A DNA stretch of 64,000 bases from assembly GCA_024709165.1 (NCBI GenBank), contig JANJXF010000077.1:1-64000 (forward strand), given 5' to 3'. Every line of letters starts with the position of its first letter. The stretch's first letter is position 1. The notes beneath the pieces were generated by a model. The model did not search any database. It was given only the letters and a program-made list of their open reading frames with translations, and had not been told where the DNA came from. Source of the stretch: Thiobacillus sp. Lineage in GTDB: Bacteria; Pseudomonadota; Gammaproteobacteria; Burkholderiales; Thiobacillaceae. The position numbers were made by a program, and so were the translations under genes. Of this stretch, positions 21,075-31,997 are shown one piece after another.

Positions 21075-22742
21075 ATGTCTTCAGCGGTTCAGGCGACACA
21101 GGGTGGCACGCACGAGGGCGCGTCGCTGCATGGCCCGATCTGCCGGCAATTGCAGGGGCATTACGCGCAGATTGCATCGGTGCACATGCGCGACCTCTTT
21201 GCCGCCGATACGCAGCGCTTCGAGCGCTTTTCGCTGCAGGTGGGCGACATCCTGCTCGACTATTCGAAGAATCGCGTCACCCCGGAAACCATGCAGCTGC
21301 TGGCGCAGCTGGCCGGGCAGGCGGATGTCGTCGCATGGCGCGAGCGCATGTTTGGCGGCGAGAAGATCAACAACACCGAAAACCGCGCGGTGTTGCACGT
21401 GGCCTTGCGCAATCGCAGCAACCGCCCGGTGATCGTCGACGGCGAGGACGTGATGCCGAAGATCAATGCGGTGATCGCGCGCATGAGTGCGTTCGCCGAG
21501 CAGGTGCGCAGCGGCGAGTGGCGTGGTTATACCGGCGAGCGCATCACCGACGTGGTGAACATCGGCATCGGTGGCTCCGACCTCGGCCCGCAGATGGTGT
21601 ATCAGGCGCTGAAGCCGTACCGCCATCCGCGCTTGAAGGTGCACTTCATCTCCAACGTCGACGGTGCGCATGTCAAGGAAACGCTGGAAACGCTGAACCC
21701 GGAGACGACGCTGTTCATCGTGTCGTCGAAGACCTTCGCCACGCAGGAAACCATGACCAACGCGCATTACGCGCGCGACTGGTTTCTCGCGCAGTCGCAA
21801 GCGGAAAAGCACATCGCACGGCATTTCGTCGCAGTGTCGACGAACCGCGAGGCGGTGGCGGCGTTCGGCATCGATCCGGCCAATATGTATGAGTTCTGGG
21901 ACTGGGTGGGAGGGCGCTATTCACTGTGGTCGGCGATCGGCCTGTCGATCGTTCTGGCGGTCGGCAGGGAACGGTTCATCGAACTGCTGGAGGGCGCGCA
22001 CGCGATGGACGAGCATTTCCGGCACGCGCCGCTGGCACGCAACATGCCGGTGATCCTGGCGCTGCTGGGAATCTGGTACAACAACTTTTTCGATGCGGAA
22101 TCGCACGCGATCCTGCCCTACGACCATTACCTGCGGAGCCTGCCGGCGTATCTCGAACAGGCCGACATGGAATCCAACGGCAAGTCGGTCGACCGCGACG
22201 GCAATGCGGTCGACTACGCCACCGGGCAGATCGTGTGGGGCGCCAGCGGCATCAACGGCCAGCATGCGTTCTACCAACTGCTGCACCAGGGCACCAAGAT
22301 CATCCCTGCCGACTTCATCGTCTCGGTCACGCCGCACACCGAACTGCAGGAACACCACGACATCCTCATCGCCAATTTCCTGGCGCAGACAGAGGCGCTG
22401 ATGCGCGGCCGCACGCGGGAGGAAACGCAGGCGCAGACCGGGCAGTTCGTGTCGCACAAGGTGTTCGAGGGCAATCATCCGAGCAACGCCATCCTGCTGC
22501 AGAAACTCACGCCGCATACGCTGGGGATGCTGATTGCGCTGTACGAGCACAAGATCTTCGTTCAGGGTGTGATCTGGAATCTCAATTCCTACGATCAGTG
22601 GGGCGTGGAGCTCGGCAAGCAGCTCGCCAGCCGCATCCTGCCGGAATTGCATGCCGATGCCCCGGTTTCCGGCCACGATGCGTCGACCAACGCGCTGATC
22701 AACTACTATCGACGCATGAGCCAACGCCAGGATGACGTGTAG
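21075..22742 (+). CDS. pgi: Glucose-6-phosphate isomerase
   Basis: 555 aa from ATG 21075; [40 protein letters not shown]. Confidence 0.96.
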   Translation: MSSAVQATQGGTHEGASLHGPICRQLQGHYAQIASVHMRDLFAADTQRFERFSLQVGDILLDYSKNRVTPETMQLLAQLAGQADVVAWRERMFGGEKINNTENRAVLHVALRNRSNRPVIVDGEDVMPKINAVIARMSAFAEQVRSGEWRGYTGERITDVVNIGIGGSDLGPQMVYQALKPYRHPRLKVHFISNVDGAHVKETLETLNPETTLFIVSSKTFATQETMTNAHYARDWFLAQSQAEKHIARHFVAVSTNREAVAAFGIDPANMYEFWDWVGGRYSLWSAIGLSIVLAVGRERFIELLEGAHAMDEHFRHAPLARNMPVILALLGIWYNNFFDAESHAILPYDHYLRSLPAYLEQADMESNGKSVDRDGNAVDYATGQIVWGASGINGQHAFYQLLHQGTKIIPADFIVSVTPHTELQEHHDILIANFLAQTEALMRGRTREETQAQTGQFVSHKVFEGNHPSNAILLQKLTPHTLGMLIALYEHKIFVQGVIWNLNSYDQWGVELGKQLASRILPELHADAPVSGHDASTNALINYYRRMSQRQDDV

Positions 22743-22754
22743 TATAGGGGTACC

Positions 22755-23738
22755 ATGAACCTCATCGCGGGCGACATCGGCGGGACCAAGAGTGGACTGG
22801 CCTGGGTGCGGGACGATGCCGTGAGCCCGCGCTTCGAGCGGGTCTATGCGAGCGCCGCGTTCGCATCCGTCGACGACCTGTTGCGGCAGTTCATCGCCGA
22901 CGCCGGCGAGGTGGCCCCGCCCGAGCGCTTCCTGCTCGCGGTGCCGGGACCGGTCGATGCGCAGCGCAGCCGGCTCACCAATCTCGACTGGATACTGGAT
23001 GCGGCCGCGCTCGGCCAGCGCCTTGGCGGCGCGGCGGTGCGGCTCGTCAACGATTTCGAGGCAGCGGCAGCAGGGGTGACGGCGCTGGCGCGGCACGAAT
23101 TCGTCGCGCTCAATCCGCGTCCGGTCGAGGCGGATGGCGTGTGTGCCGTCACAGGGGCGGGAACCGGGCTCGGCCTTGCCTTTTTCGTCGGCGCAGCGCA
23201 GATGCCGCGCATCTTCCCCAGCGAGGGAGGGCACAGCGATTTTGCGCCGGCCGACGCACGCCAGGCACGCCTGCTCGACAGGCTGCGGGCACGTTACGGC
23301 CATGTGTCGTGGGAGCGTGTGGCCTCCGGCTCCGCGCTCGACGATCTGTACCGCTTCTGCTGCGCCGAACGCGGGGAGGCGCCGGGCGACACGCCGGTCG
23401 ACGGGGCCGCGCTGTCGGCGCGCGCGGCCGCAGGCGACCCCGCCGCCGATGCGGCGCTCGATCTTTTCACCGACCTCTACGGAGCCTGGGCCGGCAATGT
23501 CGCCTTGCTGTTCCAGCCGCGCGGCGGCCTGTATCTTGCCGGCGGGGTCAGCCGCCATCTGCGCGAACGCCTGCTGGCGCCGCGCTTCATGCGTGCGGCC
23601 ACGGACAAGGGGCGCATGCGCGGCGCGGTCGAACGAACACCGATTTTTCTGGTCACCAGTGAGCGGCTCGGCGTGGCCGGCGCCATGGTGCTCGGCCAGA
23701 CCCCTTCACTGCGGCAATTCAATTCAACAAACGTTTGA
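22755..23738 (+). CDS. glk: Glucokinase
   Basis: 327 aa; MNLIAGDIGGTKSGLAWV, NDFEAAA, GAGTGLGLA. Confidence 0.93.
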   Translation: MNLIAGDIGGTKSGLAWVRDDAVSPRFERVYASAAFASVDDLLRQFIADAGEVAPPERFLLAVPGPVDAQRSRLTNLDWILDAAALGQRLGGAAVRLVNDFEAAAAGVTALARHEFVALNPRPVEADGVCAVTGAGTGLGLAFFVGAAQMPRIFPSEGGHSDFAPADARQARLLDRLRARYGHVSWERVASGSALDDLYRFCCAERGEAPGDTPVDGAALSARAAAGDPAADAALDLFTDLYGAWAGNVALLFQPRGGLYLAGGVSRHLRERLLAPRFMRAATDKGRMRGAVERTPIFLVTSERLGVAGAMVLGQTPSLRQFNSTNV

Positions 23739-23753
23739 ACCGGGAGGAGCTCC

Positions 23754-25073
23754 ATGACGATTTCGAAGGACGAGCAGGCACGGCGTTTCCGCTACTACAC
23801 CGAACCGCGCATGGTGACCGCGCTGACGCGACGCACACTGGCGCTGGTGCTGGCCGGCGGCGAAGGCTCGCGCCTGAAGGACCTGACCGCTTGGCGCGCC
23901 AAGCCGGCCGTGCCGATCGGCGGCAAGTACCGCATCATCGATTTTCCCCTGTCCAATTGTGTCAATTCGGGAATCCGCCGTATCGGTGTGCTGACCCAGT
24001 ACAAGTCGCATTCGCTGATCCGCCACCTGCAGCGCGCGTGGGGTTTCATGCGCGCCGAGATTGGCGAGTTCGTCGAGATCCTGCCTGCGCAGCAGCGCAC
24101 CCACAAGAAGGAGTGGTACCAGGGGACGGCCGATGCGCTGTACCAGAACATCGACATCATGCAGCGTCATCACCCCGACTACGTGCTCGTGCTCGGCGGC
24201 GATCACGTCTACACCATGGATTACTCCGACATGCTGCTCCATCATGTGCAGCAGGAGGCCGATTTCACCGTGGGCAGCATCGAGGTGCCGATCGGCGAAG
24301 CCAGTGCCTTCGGCGTGATGTCGGTCGACGAGAACCTGCGCATCACGCGCTTCAGCGAAAAGCCAAAGCATCCCGACTGCGTCCCCGGCAAGCCGGACAC
24401 CGCGCTGGTGTCGACCGGCATCTATATTTTCTCCAAGGATTTTCTCTACAGGACGCTCATCGAGGACGCCGCCGACAGCGATTCCTCGCACGACTTCGGC
24501 AAGGACATCATTCCCTCGAAGATCGGCAGCGCCCGCGCGGTGGCCTATCCCTTCCGCAACAAGGCCGGCCGCCCCGCTTACTGGCGCGACGTCGGCACGC
24601 TGTACTCCTACTGGCAGACCAACATGGAACTGTGTTCGGTCGAGCCAGAGCTCAACCTGTACGACCGCGACTGGCCGATCTGGACCTACCAGCCGCAGTA
24701 TCCGCCGGCGAAGTTCATCTTCGACGACGAGGGGCGGCGCGGCGAGGCGATCGACTCGCTGATCGCCGGCGGCTGCATCCTGTCCGGTGCCCGCGTGAAA
24801 CGGTCGGTGCTGTTCTTCGCCACCACGGTGGAACAGCAGACGCTCGTCAAGGACAGCGTGATCCTGCCCAAGGTGAGCATCGGTCGCAACTGCCGCATCA
24901 CCCGTGCGATCATCGACAAGGGCACGGTCATTCCCGACGGCTTCGTCATCGGCGAGAACCTTGCGGAGGATGCCCGGCGTTTCCACGTGACCCCGGAGGG
25001 CATCGTGCTGGTGACGCCAGCGATGCTGGGGCAGAATCTCTACGCGCGCTGGCAGGACGAATTCGATGGCTGA
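23754..25073 (+). CDS. glgC: Glucose-1-phosphate adenylyltransferase
   Basis: 439 aa; LALVLAGGEGSRLKDLTAWRAKPAVPIGGKYRIIDFPLSNCVNSGIRRI. Confidence 0.97.
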   Translation: MTISKDEQARRFRYYTEPRMVTALTRRTLALVLAGGEGSRLKDLTAWRAKPAVPIGGKYRIIDFPLSNCVNSGIRRIGVLTQYKSHSLIRHLQRAWGFMRAEIGEFVEILPAQQRTHKKEWYQGTADALYQNIDIMQRHHPDYVLVLGGDHVYTMDYSDMLLHHVQQEADFTVGSIEVPIGEASAFGVMSVDENLRITRFSEKPKHPDCVPGKPDTALVSTGIYIFSKDFLYRTLIEDAADSDSSHDFGKDIIPSKIGSARAVAYPFRNKAGRPAYWRDVGTLYSYWQTNMELCSVEPELNLYDRDWPIWTYQPQYPPAKFIFDDEGRRGEAIDSLIAGGCILSGARVKRSVLFFATTVEQQTLVKDSVILPKVSIGRNCRITRAIIDKGTVIPDGFVIGENLAEDARRFHVTPEGIVLVTPAMLGQNLYARWQDEFDG

Positions 25074-26787
25074 GCAGCTCAATGTCGTGCTGTGCTGGCA
25101 CATGCACCAGCCGTATTACCGCGACGGACTCGCCGGGGCCTACCGGCTGCCCTGGGTCTACCTGCACGGCATCAAGGACTACAGCGACATGGCGGCGCAT
25201 CTGGAGGACCACCCCGCCATGCGCGCGGTGATCAACTTCGTTCCGGTGCTGCTGGAGCAACTCGACGACTATGCGGGCCAGCTCGAAGACCTGCTGAAGG
25301 GCGGACGGGCGACGCAGGATCCCATGCTCAACCTGCTGGCCGGAGTCGAGCCGATTCCGGCCGATCCCGCGAAGCGTCTGCGCATCATTCTTGATTGCCA
25401 GCGTGCGCACACGCAGCGCATGATCCAGCCGCATGCCGCCTTCGCGCGCTTGCTGGAACTGGGGGGGGGCAGCGGGGATGCCGTCGATGGCAGCCCGGCC
25501 ACACCCTGGCAGTTGGGCTACCTGTCGGAGCAATATTTTCTCGATCTGGCGACCTGGTATCACCTTGCCTGGCTCGGTCATTCGCTCGCACGGCAAGCCC
25601 TGCCGCAGCGTCTCATGGCGCAGGAGAAAGGGTTTGGGGAAGCCGACCGGCGCGCCCTGCTGGATCTCATCCAGCACACGCTTGCCGGGCTGGTGCCGCG
25701 CTACCGGGTGCTCGCCGAACGTGGGCAGATCGAGTTGTCCATGACGCCGTGGGGACATCCCATCGTGCCGCTGCTCAACGATTTCACCAATATGCGCGAC
25801 GCCCTGCCCGATGCGCCGGCACCGGTCGCGGCAGCGTATCCCGGCGGTGCGGAGCGCGTACGCTGGCACCTGCGCTACGGTCTCGAAGTGTTCGAACGCC
25901 ATTTCGGCAGCAGGCCGGCCGGCGTGTGGCTGTCGGAAGGCGGCGTTAGCGAGGATGCGTTGGCCCAGCTCGACGAATTCGGTATCCGCTGGACGGCGTC
26001 GGGAGAGGGCGTGTGGCGCAACAGCTGCGTCAAGTCGGGTTGCCCGATGGAGCAAACCACGGCGAAACGCGGGCTGTTCTCGCCGGCACGCTTCGACGCG
26101 CGGGACGTGCGGGTGTTCTTCCGCGACGACGGATTGTCGGATCTGATCGGCTTCAAGTACAGCAATTGGCACGCCGACGACGCCGTTGGTGATTTCATCC
26201 AGCACCTGGAAAACATCGCCGGTTTCTTCGGCGACGAGGCGGACAAACATGTCGTGTCGGTCATTCTTGACGGTGAAAATGCCTGGGAGTACTACCCGGA
26301 CAACGGCCATCACTTCCTCGATGCGCTGTACCGCAGACTGTCCACGCATCCGACCCTGCAGATGCGCACTTTCGCCGGCGTTGCGGCGGAGCTGCCCGTG
26401 CGGCAGATGAAGACGCTCGCAGCGGGCAGCTGGGTCTACGGCAGCTTTTCCACCTGGATCGGTTCGGAGGACAAGAACCGCGGCTGGGACCTTCTGGTGG
26501 CGGCCAAGCGCGATTTCGACGAGGCCGTTGCCGCCGGCGATCTCGGTGGCGACGCGCTGCGGCAGGCGACGCGCCAGCTCGCCGTATGCGAAGGGTCCGA
26601 CTGGTTCTGGTGGTTCGGCGATTACAATCCGGCGGGCAGTGTCAGCGATTTCGAGCAGCTGTTCCGCGCCCAGTTGCGCGAACTTTACCGCCTGATCGGC
26701 GTGGCGGCGCCGCTCACGCTCGATGTGCCGCTGTCGCACGGACGCGGTCATGCAGAGAACGCCGGCACCATGCGCAGGAATACCTGA
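25066..26787 (+). CDS. Glycoside hydrolase family 57 protein (alpha-glucan active)
   Basis: 573 aa; LNVVLCWHMHQPYYRD..., WLSEGGVSEDALAQLDEFGIRW, VILDGENAWEYYPDNG. Confidence 0.9.
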   Translation: MAEQLNVVLCWHMHQPYYRDGLAGAYRLPWVYLHGIKDYSDMAAHLEDHPAMRAVINFVPVLLEQLDDYAGQLEDLLKGGRATQDPMLNLLAGVEPIPADPAKRLRIILDCQRAHTQRMIQPHAAFARLLELGGGSGDAVDGSPATPWQLGYLSEQYFLDLATWYHLAWLGHSLARQALPQRLMAQEKGFGEADRRALLDLIQHTLAGLVPRYRVLAERGQIELSMTPWGHPIVPLLNDFTNMRDALPDAPAPVAAAYPGGAERVRWHLRYGLEVFERHFGSRPAGVWLSEGGVSEDALAQLDEFGIRWTASGEGVWRNSCVKSGCPMEQTTAKRGLFSPARFDARDVRVFFRDDGLSDLIGFKYSNWHADDAVGDFIQHLENIAGFFGDEADKHVVSVILDGENAWEYYPDNGHHFLDALYRRLSTHPTLQMRTFAGVAAELPVRQMKTLAAGSWVYGSFSTWIGSEDKNRGWDLLVAAKRDFDEAVAAGDLGGDALRQATRQLAVCEGSDWFWWFGDYNPAGSVSDFEQLFRAQLRELYRLIGVAAPLTLDVPLSHGRGHAENAGTMRRNT

Positions 26788-26799
26788 TGATTTCGGCGT

Positions 26800-26930
26800 C
26801 ATCCACGAAGGAACGCGAAGAAGGCGACGTCCTGCGTGTCGGCGCTGCCGGAATTCCGGTGCACGGACACGGCCAGACAGGGACAGACTGTTTCCTTCGC
26901 GTCCCGTCGCACCCTTCGCGGACAAACAAG
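26800..26930. repeat. Intergenic hairpin element, copy B (degenerate)
   Basis: ATCCACGAAGGAACGCGAAG ... TTCCTTCGCGTC...CCTTCGCGGACAAAC in GH57-malQ spacer. Confidence 0.6.
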
Positions 26931-26941
26931 GGGTTTCCCGC

Positions 26942-28294
26942 ATGATCCGGTCCGCGCGCCGTGCCGGGGTGCTGCTGCATCCGACCTCGCTGCCTTGCGG
27001 CACACTGGCGGACGCCCCGCGCTGGCTGGAGTTCCTGCACGCTTCCGGGTTTTGCGTATGGCAGATGCTGCCGCTTGGGGTCCCGCTCGCCGGCTTGTCG
27101 CCTTACCAGTCCGTGTCCGCCTTCGCGGTCGATCCGTCGCTGTTCCCCGAAGGCGATATCGACCCCACCGGCTATGCCGACTGGCAGGCACGGCAGGCGC
27201 ATTGGCTCGACGATTTCGCGCGCTTCACGGTGATCAAGGCAGAGCAGGGCGGCACGCCGTGGACCGAATGGCCGCAGGCGCTGCGTGACCGCGAGCCCGG
27301 CGTGATGGTGCGTTTCGACATCGCGCACGGCGAGGCGCTGGACACGGTCAGGCGCGCGCAATACCGCGCGGTGACGTACTGGCATGGCCTGCGTACACAG
27401 GCCGCGGCACGCGGCATCCTGCTGTTCGGTGACATGCCGATCTTCGTCGCCCACGACAGCGCCGACGTGTGGGCGCGGCGCGACCTGTTCCTGCTAGACG
27501 CCGGCGGCTATCCGGAAGTCGTCACCGGCGTGCCACCCGACTACTTTTCCGCGACCGGGCAGCGCTGGGGCAACCCGCATTACAACTGGGCGGCGATGCA
27601 GGCCGACGGCTTTGCCTGGTGGCGCGCGCGGCTGGCGGCGCATTTTGACTGGTTCGACCTGGTGCGCATCGATCATTTTCGTGGCCTGGCCGCCAGCTGG
27701 CACATCCCGGCGAGCGAGCCCACCGCGGCACACGGCGCATGGGTGCCGACCCCGGGTGCCAATCTGCTGCAGGCGATTGCCGACACCATGGGGCCGTTGC
27801 CCCTGGTGGCCGAGGATCTCGGCATCATCACGCCCGATGTCACCGCCCTGCGCCAGCAGTTCAAGCTGCCCAACATGGCGGTGTTGCAGTTCGCTTTCGA
27901 CGGACACGCCAATAATCCGCACAAACCGGAGAACGTGCAGGCGGACACGGTTTATTACACCGGCACCCACGACAACGACACCACGGCCGGCTGGTGGCAG
28001 GCGCTGCCCGAAACGGTGCGCGAACAGGTCATGGCGCAGCTTGGCGCCGTCGATGCGGCGGCGGTGCCGGACATCATGGCCGACGCCGTGCTGCACAGCC
28101 GCGCCGGGCTTGCCATCCTGCCGTTGCAGGATTTGCTCGGCCTCGGTAGCGTGGCGCGCATGAACACGCCTGGCACGGTCACCGGCAACTGGACCTGGCG
28201 CTTCGCATGGGATGCGCTGACGCCCGAACTGATCTCGCGCCTGCTTGAAAAAAACCGGAAAGCCCAACGATGCCCCATACCAAACAGCGGATGA
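26942..28294 (+). CDS. malQ: 4-alpha-glucanotransferase (amylomaltase)
   Basis: 450 aa from ATG 26942; [13 protein letters not shown]..., [29 protein letters not shown]. Confidence 0.93.
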   Translation: MIRSARRAGVLLHPTSLPCGTLADAPRWLEFLHASGFCVWQMLPLGVPLAGLSPYQSVSAFAVDPSLFPEGDIDPTGYADWQARQAHWLDDFARFTVIKAEQGGTPWTEWPQALRDREPGVMVRFDIAHGEALDTVRRAQYRAVTYWHGLRTQAAARGILLFGDMPIFVAHDSADVWARRDLFLLDAGGYPEVVTGVPPDYFSATGQRWGNPHYNWAAMQADGFAWWRARLAAHFDWFDLVRIDHFRGLAASWHIPASEPTAAHGAWVPTPGANLLQAIADTMGPLPLVAEDLGIITPDVTALRQQFKLPNMAVLQFAFDGHANNPHKPENVQADTVYYTGTHDNDTTAGWWQALPETVREQVMAQLGAVDAAAVPDIMADAVLHSRAGLAILPLQDLLGLGSVARMNTPGTVTGNWTWRFAWDALTPELISRLLEKNRKAQRCPIPNSG

Positions 28295-30492
28295 ACGTCC
28301 CCGGCCCGGCCGCGCCCCTGCAGGTGATCGATGAATCGATCGCGCGCCTGCAGGCCGGCACGCACCACGACCCCTTCGAGGTGCTGGGCTTGCATGTCCA
28401 GAGCGACGGCCACAGACTGTTCCGCGTCTTCCTGCCGCCGGCCGAAGCGATCGAGGTGGCGGACACGCGCATGACGCGCATCGCCGGTACCGATTGTTTC
28501 GAACTCCGCATTCCGCCCGGCGCGGCTGTCGAGCCGCACCCCCTGCTGCGTTGGCAGCACAAGAGAACCGGTCACTGGCACACGGCACGCTCGTCCTATA
28601 CCTTCGCCCCGCAGCTTGGTGAGCTCGATTTGCACCTGCTCGGCGAGGGCCGCCATCTCCAGGCGTGGAAGGTGCTCGGCGCGCGCCTGGCCTGCGTCGA
28701 CGGCATCGACGGCTGCCAGTTCGCCGTGTGGGCACCAGCGGCGCAGCGCGTCAGCGTGATCGGCGACTTCAACGACTGGGACGGCCGTCGCCACCCCATG
28801 CGCTGCCGCGGCGCCACCGGCATCTGGGAGCTGTTCATCCCCGGCCTTGCGGCGGGGCAGGCGTACAAGTATGAAATCCTCGGCCCGCACGGCCAGCTGG
28901 TGAAAAAAACCGATCCGTATGCACGCCGCATGTTCCTGCGCCCGGAAACCGCCAGCCGCGTGCCGGAAGACCAGACCCACGTGTGGGGCGACGCCGCCTG
29001 GGTCGACGCCCGCGCCGGCTTCGACTGGCAGCATCGTCCCATCAGCGTCTACGAGGTGCACCCCGGCTCGTGGCGGCGGCACGCGGATGGCAGCTTCTAC
29101 GGCTGGAACGAGCTCACCGCCGAACTCATCCCCTACGTGCAGGAACTCGGCTACACCCACATCGAACTCCTGCCGGTGGCCGAGCATCCGCTCGACGCCT
29201 CGTGGGGCTACCAGGTGTCGGGTTACTACGCGCCCACTGCGCGCTTCGGCACGCCCGACGATTTCCGCGCCTTCGTCGACGCCTGCCACCAGGCCGGTAT
29301 CGGCGTGCTGCTCGATTGGGTGCCGGCGCACTTCCCCAAGGACGACTGGGCGCTCGCCCGTTTCACCGGCGAGGCGGTGTACGAACATGCCGACCCGCGT
29401 CGTGGCGAGCACCAGGACTGGGGCACCCTCATCTTCAACTTCGGTCGTCACGAAGTACGCAACTTCCTCATCGCCAATGCGCTGTACTGGCTGGAGGAAT
29501 TTCATATCGACGGCCTGCGCGTCGACGCCGTCGCCTCCATGCTGTATCTCGATTACTCGCGGCGCGACGGCGAATGGCTGCCCAACGCCTATGGCGGACG
29601 CGAGAACATCGAAGCCATCCATTTCCTGCGCGAGCTGAACACCGCGGTGCACGGGCGTTTTCCCGGTGTGCTCACCATCGCCGAGGAATCGACCGCCTGG
29701 CCTGCGGTATCCCGCCCGGTCGAACTCGGCGGACTCGGTTTCTCGATGAAGTGGAACATGGGCTGGATGAACGACAGTCTTGCCTACATCGAGCAGGACC
29801 CCGTGCATCGGAAATATCACCACAACCGACTCACTTTCAGCCAGATGTACGCGTGGACCGAGAACTTCGTGCTGCCGCTGTCGCACGACGAGGTCGTGCA
29901 CATGAAAAAGAGCCTGCTCGACAAGATGCCGGGCGACACCTCGCAGCGTTTCGCCAACCTGCGCCTGTTCTATGCCTGGCAGTATGCCCATCCAGGCAAG
30001 AAGCTGCTGTTCATGGGCGGCGAATTCGCGCAATGGAACGAATGGCGCGAGGCCGGCCAGCTCGACTGGGCGCTGCTGCGTTTCCCCATGCACGACGGCA
30101 TCCGCGCGCTGCTGCGCGACCTCAACCGGCTCTATCGCAGCGAAGGCGCATTGCACGATTACGACTTCGACCCACGCGGCTTCCGCTGGATCGACTGCCA
30201 CGACGCCGACCAATCCGTGTTGAGCCTGCTGCGGCAGGGGCGGGACGAGTCCGACCGTATGGTGATTCTGCTCAACTTCACCCCCGTACCTCGCCATGGC
30301 TATCGCATCGGCGTGCCGGCCGCGTCCGCGTGGGGCGAAGTGCTCAACAGCGATTCCATGTATTACGGCGGCGGCAACCTCGGCAACGGCGCGCCGATCG
30401 CCGCGCAAAACCAGCCGTGGATGGGGTTCGAGCAGTCGATCGAAGTCGTCCTGCCGCCGCTGGGTGCGATCTTTCTCAAGCCGTGCCCGTAA
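28270..30492 (+). CDS. glgB: 1,4-alpha-glucan branching enzyme
   Basis: 740 aa; [49 protein letters not shown]. Confidence 0.97.
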   Translation: MPHTKQRMNVPGPAAPLQVIDESIARLQAGTHHDPFEVLGLHVQSDGHRLFRVFLPPAEAIEVADTRMTRIAGTDCFELRIPPGAAVEPHPLLRWQHKRTGHWHTARSSYTFAPQLGELDLHLLGEGRHLQAWKVLGARLACVDGIDGCQFAVWAPAAQRVSVIGDFNDWDGRRHPMRCRGATGIWELFIPGLAAGQAYKYEILGPHGQLVKKTDPYARRMFLRPETASRVPEDQTHVWGDAAWVDARAGFDWQHRPISVYEVHPGSWRRHADGSFYGWNELTAELIPYVQELGYTHIELLPVAEHPLDASWGYQVSGYYAPTARFGTPDDFRAFVDACHQAGIGVLLDWVPAHFPKDDWALARFTGEAVYEHADPRRGEHQDWGTLIFNFGRHEVRNFLIANALYWLEEFHIDGLRVDAVASMLYLDYSRRDGEWLPNAYGGRENIEAIHFLRELNTAVHGRFPGVLTIAEESTAWPAVSRPVELGGLGFSMKWNMGWMNDSLAYIEQDPVHRKYHHNRLTFSQMYAWTENFVLPLSHDEVVHMKKSLLDKMPGDTSQRFANLRLFYAWQYAHPGKKLLFMGGEFAQWNEWREAGQLDWALLRFPMHDGIRALLRDLNRLYRSEGALHDYDFDPRGFRWIDCHDADQSVLSLLRQGRDESDRMVILLNFTPVPRHGYRIGVPAASAWGEVLNSDSMYYGGGNLGNGAPIAAQNQPWMGFEQSIEVVLPPLGAIFLKPCP

Positions 30493-30525
30493 AATACGGG
30501 CAAGACAACGATACAAAGCGGAGCA

Positions 30526-31980
30526 ATGAACATTCTTTTTGCCGCCAGCGAGGCGTATCCGCTGGTGAAGACCGGCGGCCTGGGTGACGTCGCCTACAGC
30601 CTGCCCAAGGCCCTGCACGCACGGGGCGCGGACATCCGTCTGGTCCTGCCGGGCTACCACAGCCTGCTGCGCCAGCTCGACGCGATACGCATCGCCGGCT
30701 GGCTGGACGTGCGCGGCAGCGAGCGCACGTTCGGCGTGCGCGTGCTGGAAACGCGCCACGCTGCCTATCCGTTTCCGCTGTGGATCGTCGACTGCCCGCC
30801 GCTGTTCGATCGCCCCGGCAACCCCTACGTCGGCGAGAACGGCCGCGACTGGCCGGACAACGCTGAGCGCTTCGCGGTGTTCGCGCGCGCCGTCGCGCTG
30901 CTCGCGCAGGATGCGCTGGGTGTCGGCTGGCGCCCCGACGTGGTGCACAGCCACGACTGGCAGACCGGACTGGTGCCCGCCTTTCTCGCCGACCTGGCGG
31001 CTCCGCCGCGGACCGTGTTCACCATCCACAATCTGGCTTATGGCGGCTATTTTCCGCATGCCGATTTCGTTCGTCTGCAATTGCCGGCGCACTGGTGGAA
31101 CCCGGAAGGCGCCGAGTTTCATGGTGGTCTCTCGATGCTCAAGAGCGGCATCGTCTACGCCGACGCCATCACCACCGTGAGCCCGACCTACGCGGAGGAA
31201 ATCTGCACCCCGGGGTTCGGCTACGGGCTCGATGGCCTCCTGCGCTCGCGCCGCCACAAGCTCACCGGCATCCTCAACGGCATCGACACCGACGCGTGGA
31301 ACCCCGCCACCGACCTGCATCTGCCCGCGCACTATTCGAAACTGCGCATTCAGCCGGGCAAGCGGCACAACAAGCGGGCCCTGCTTGAACGTTTCCAGCC
31401 GGTGGACGACGAACTGCTCGACGCCCCCCTGCTCGGCATGGTCGGACGTCTCGTCGAGCAGAAGGGTATCGACTGGATTCTTGCCGCAATGCCGGTACTG
31501 CTCGCCGAAACGGATGCGCGCTTCGTCGCGCTCGGTAGCGGCCAAACTTTGTACGAGCAGAAACTGCAACGCCTGGCGCAGCAGCATCCGGATCGCATCA
31601 TGGTTGAAATCGGCTACGATGAAGAACTGGCGCATCGCATCGAGGCCGGTGCGGACATTTTTCTCATGCCGTCGCGTTTCGAGCCCTGCGGGCTCAACCA
31701 GATGTACAGCCTGCGCTACGGCACGCCACCGGTGGTGTTCCGTACCGGCGGTCTGGCCGACACCGTGGTCGACGCCGACGCGGCGCATTGCGCCGACGGT
31801 ACCGCCACCGGCTTCGTGTTCGACCAGCCCGAAGTTTCGGGCTTCCTCGATGCCATCCGCCGCGCGCTCGACCTGTACCGGCAGCCCAAGGCGTGGCGCC
31901 GGCTGCAGCAGACCGGCATGCGCCAGAACTTCGACTGGTCCGAAAGTGCGGGCCATTACCTGTCCCTCTATGCCACCTGA
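30526..31980 (+). CDS. glgA: Glycogen synthase
   Basis: 484 aa; [30 protein letters not shown]. Confidence 0.97.
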   Translation: MNILFAASEAYPLVKTGGLGDVAYSLPKALHARGADIRLVLPGYHSLLRQLDAIRIAGWLDVRGSERTFGVRVLETRHAAYPFPLWIVDCPPLFDRPGNPYVGENGRDWPDNAERFAVFARAVALLAQDALGVGWRPDVVHSHDWQTGLVPAFLADLAAPPRTVFTIHNLAYGGYFPHADFVRLQLPAHWWNPEGAEFHGGLSMLKSGIVYADAITTVSPTYAEEICTPGFGYGLDGLLRSRRHKLTGILNGIDTDAWNPATDLHLPAHYSKLRIQPGKRHNKRALLERFQPVDDELLDAPLLGMVGRLVEQKGIDWILAAMPVLLAETDARFVALGSGQTLYEQKLQRLAQQHPDRIMVEIGYDEELAHRIEAGADIFLMPSRFEPCGLNQMYSLRYGTPPVVFRTGGLADTVVDADAAHCADGTATGFVFDQPEVSGFLDAIRRALDLYRQPKAWRRLQQTGMRQNFDWSESAGHYLSLYAT

Positions 31981-31997
31981 TAGTTGCCGGGGTTGTC

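Noticed and set aside
24946-27003. 685 aa minus-strand ORF
   Set aside because: Antisense shadow of the GH57 gene and glgC end.
27955-31956. 1333 aa minus-strand ORF
   Set aside because: Antisense to malQ/glgB/glgA, all canonical; long stop-free mirror frames are expected in high-GC DNA; composition (R/H/V/A-rich) not protein-like.
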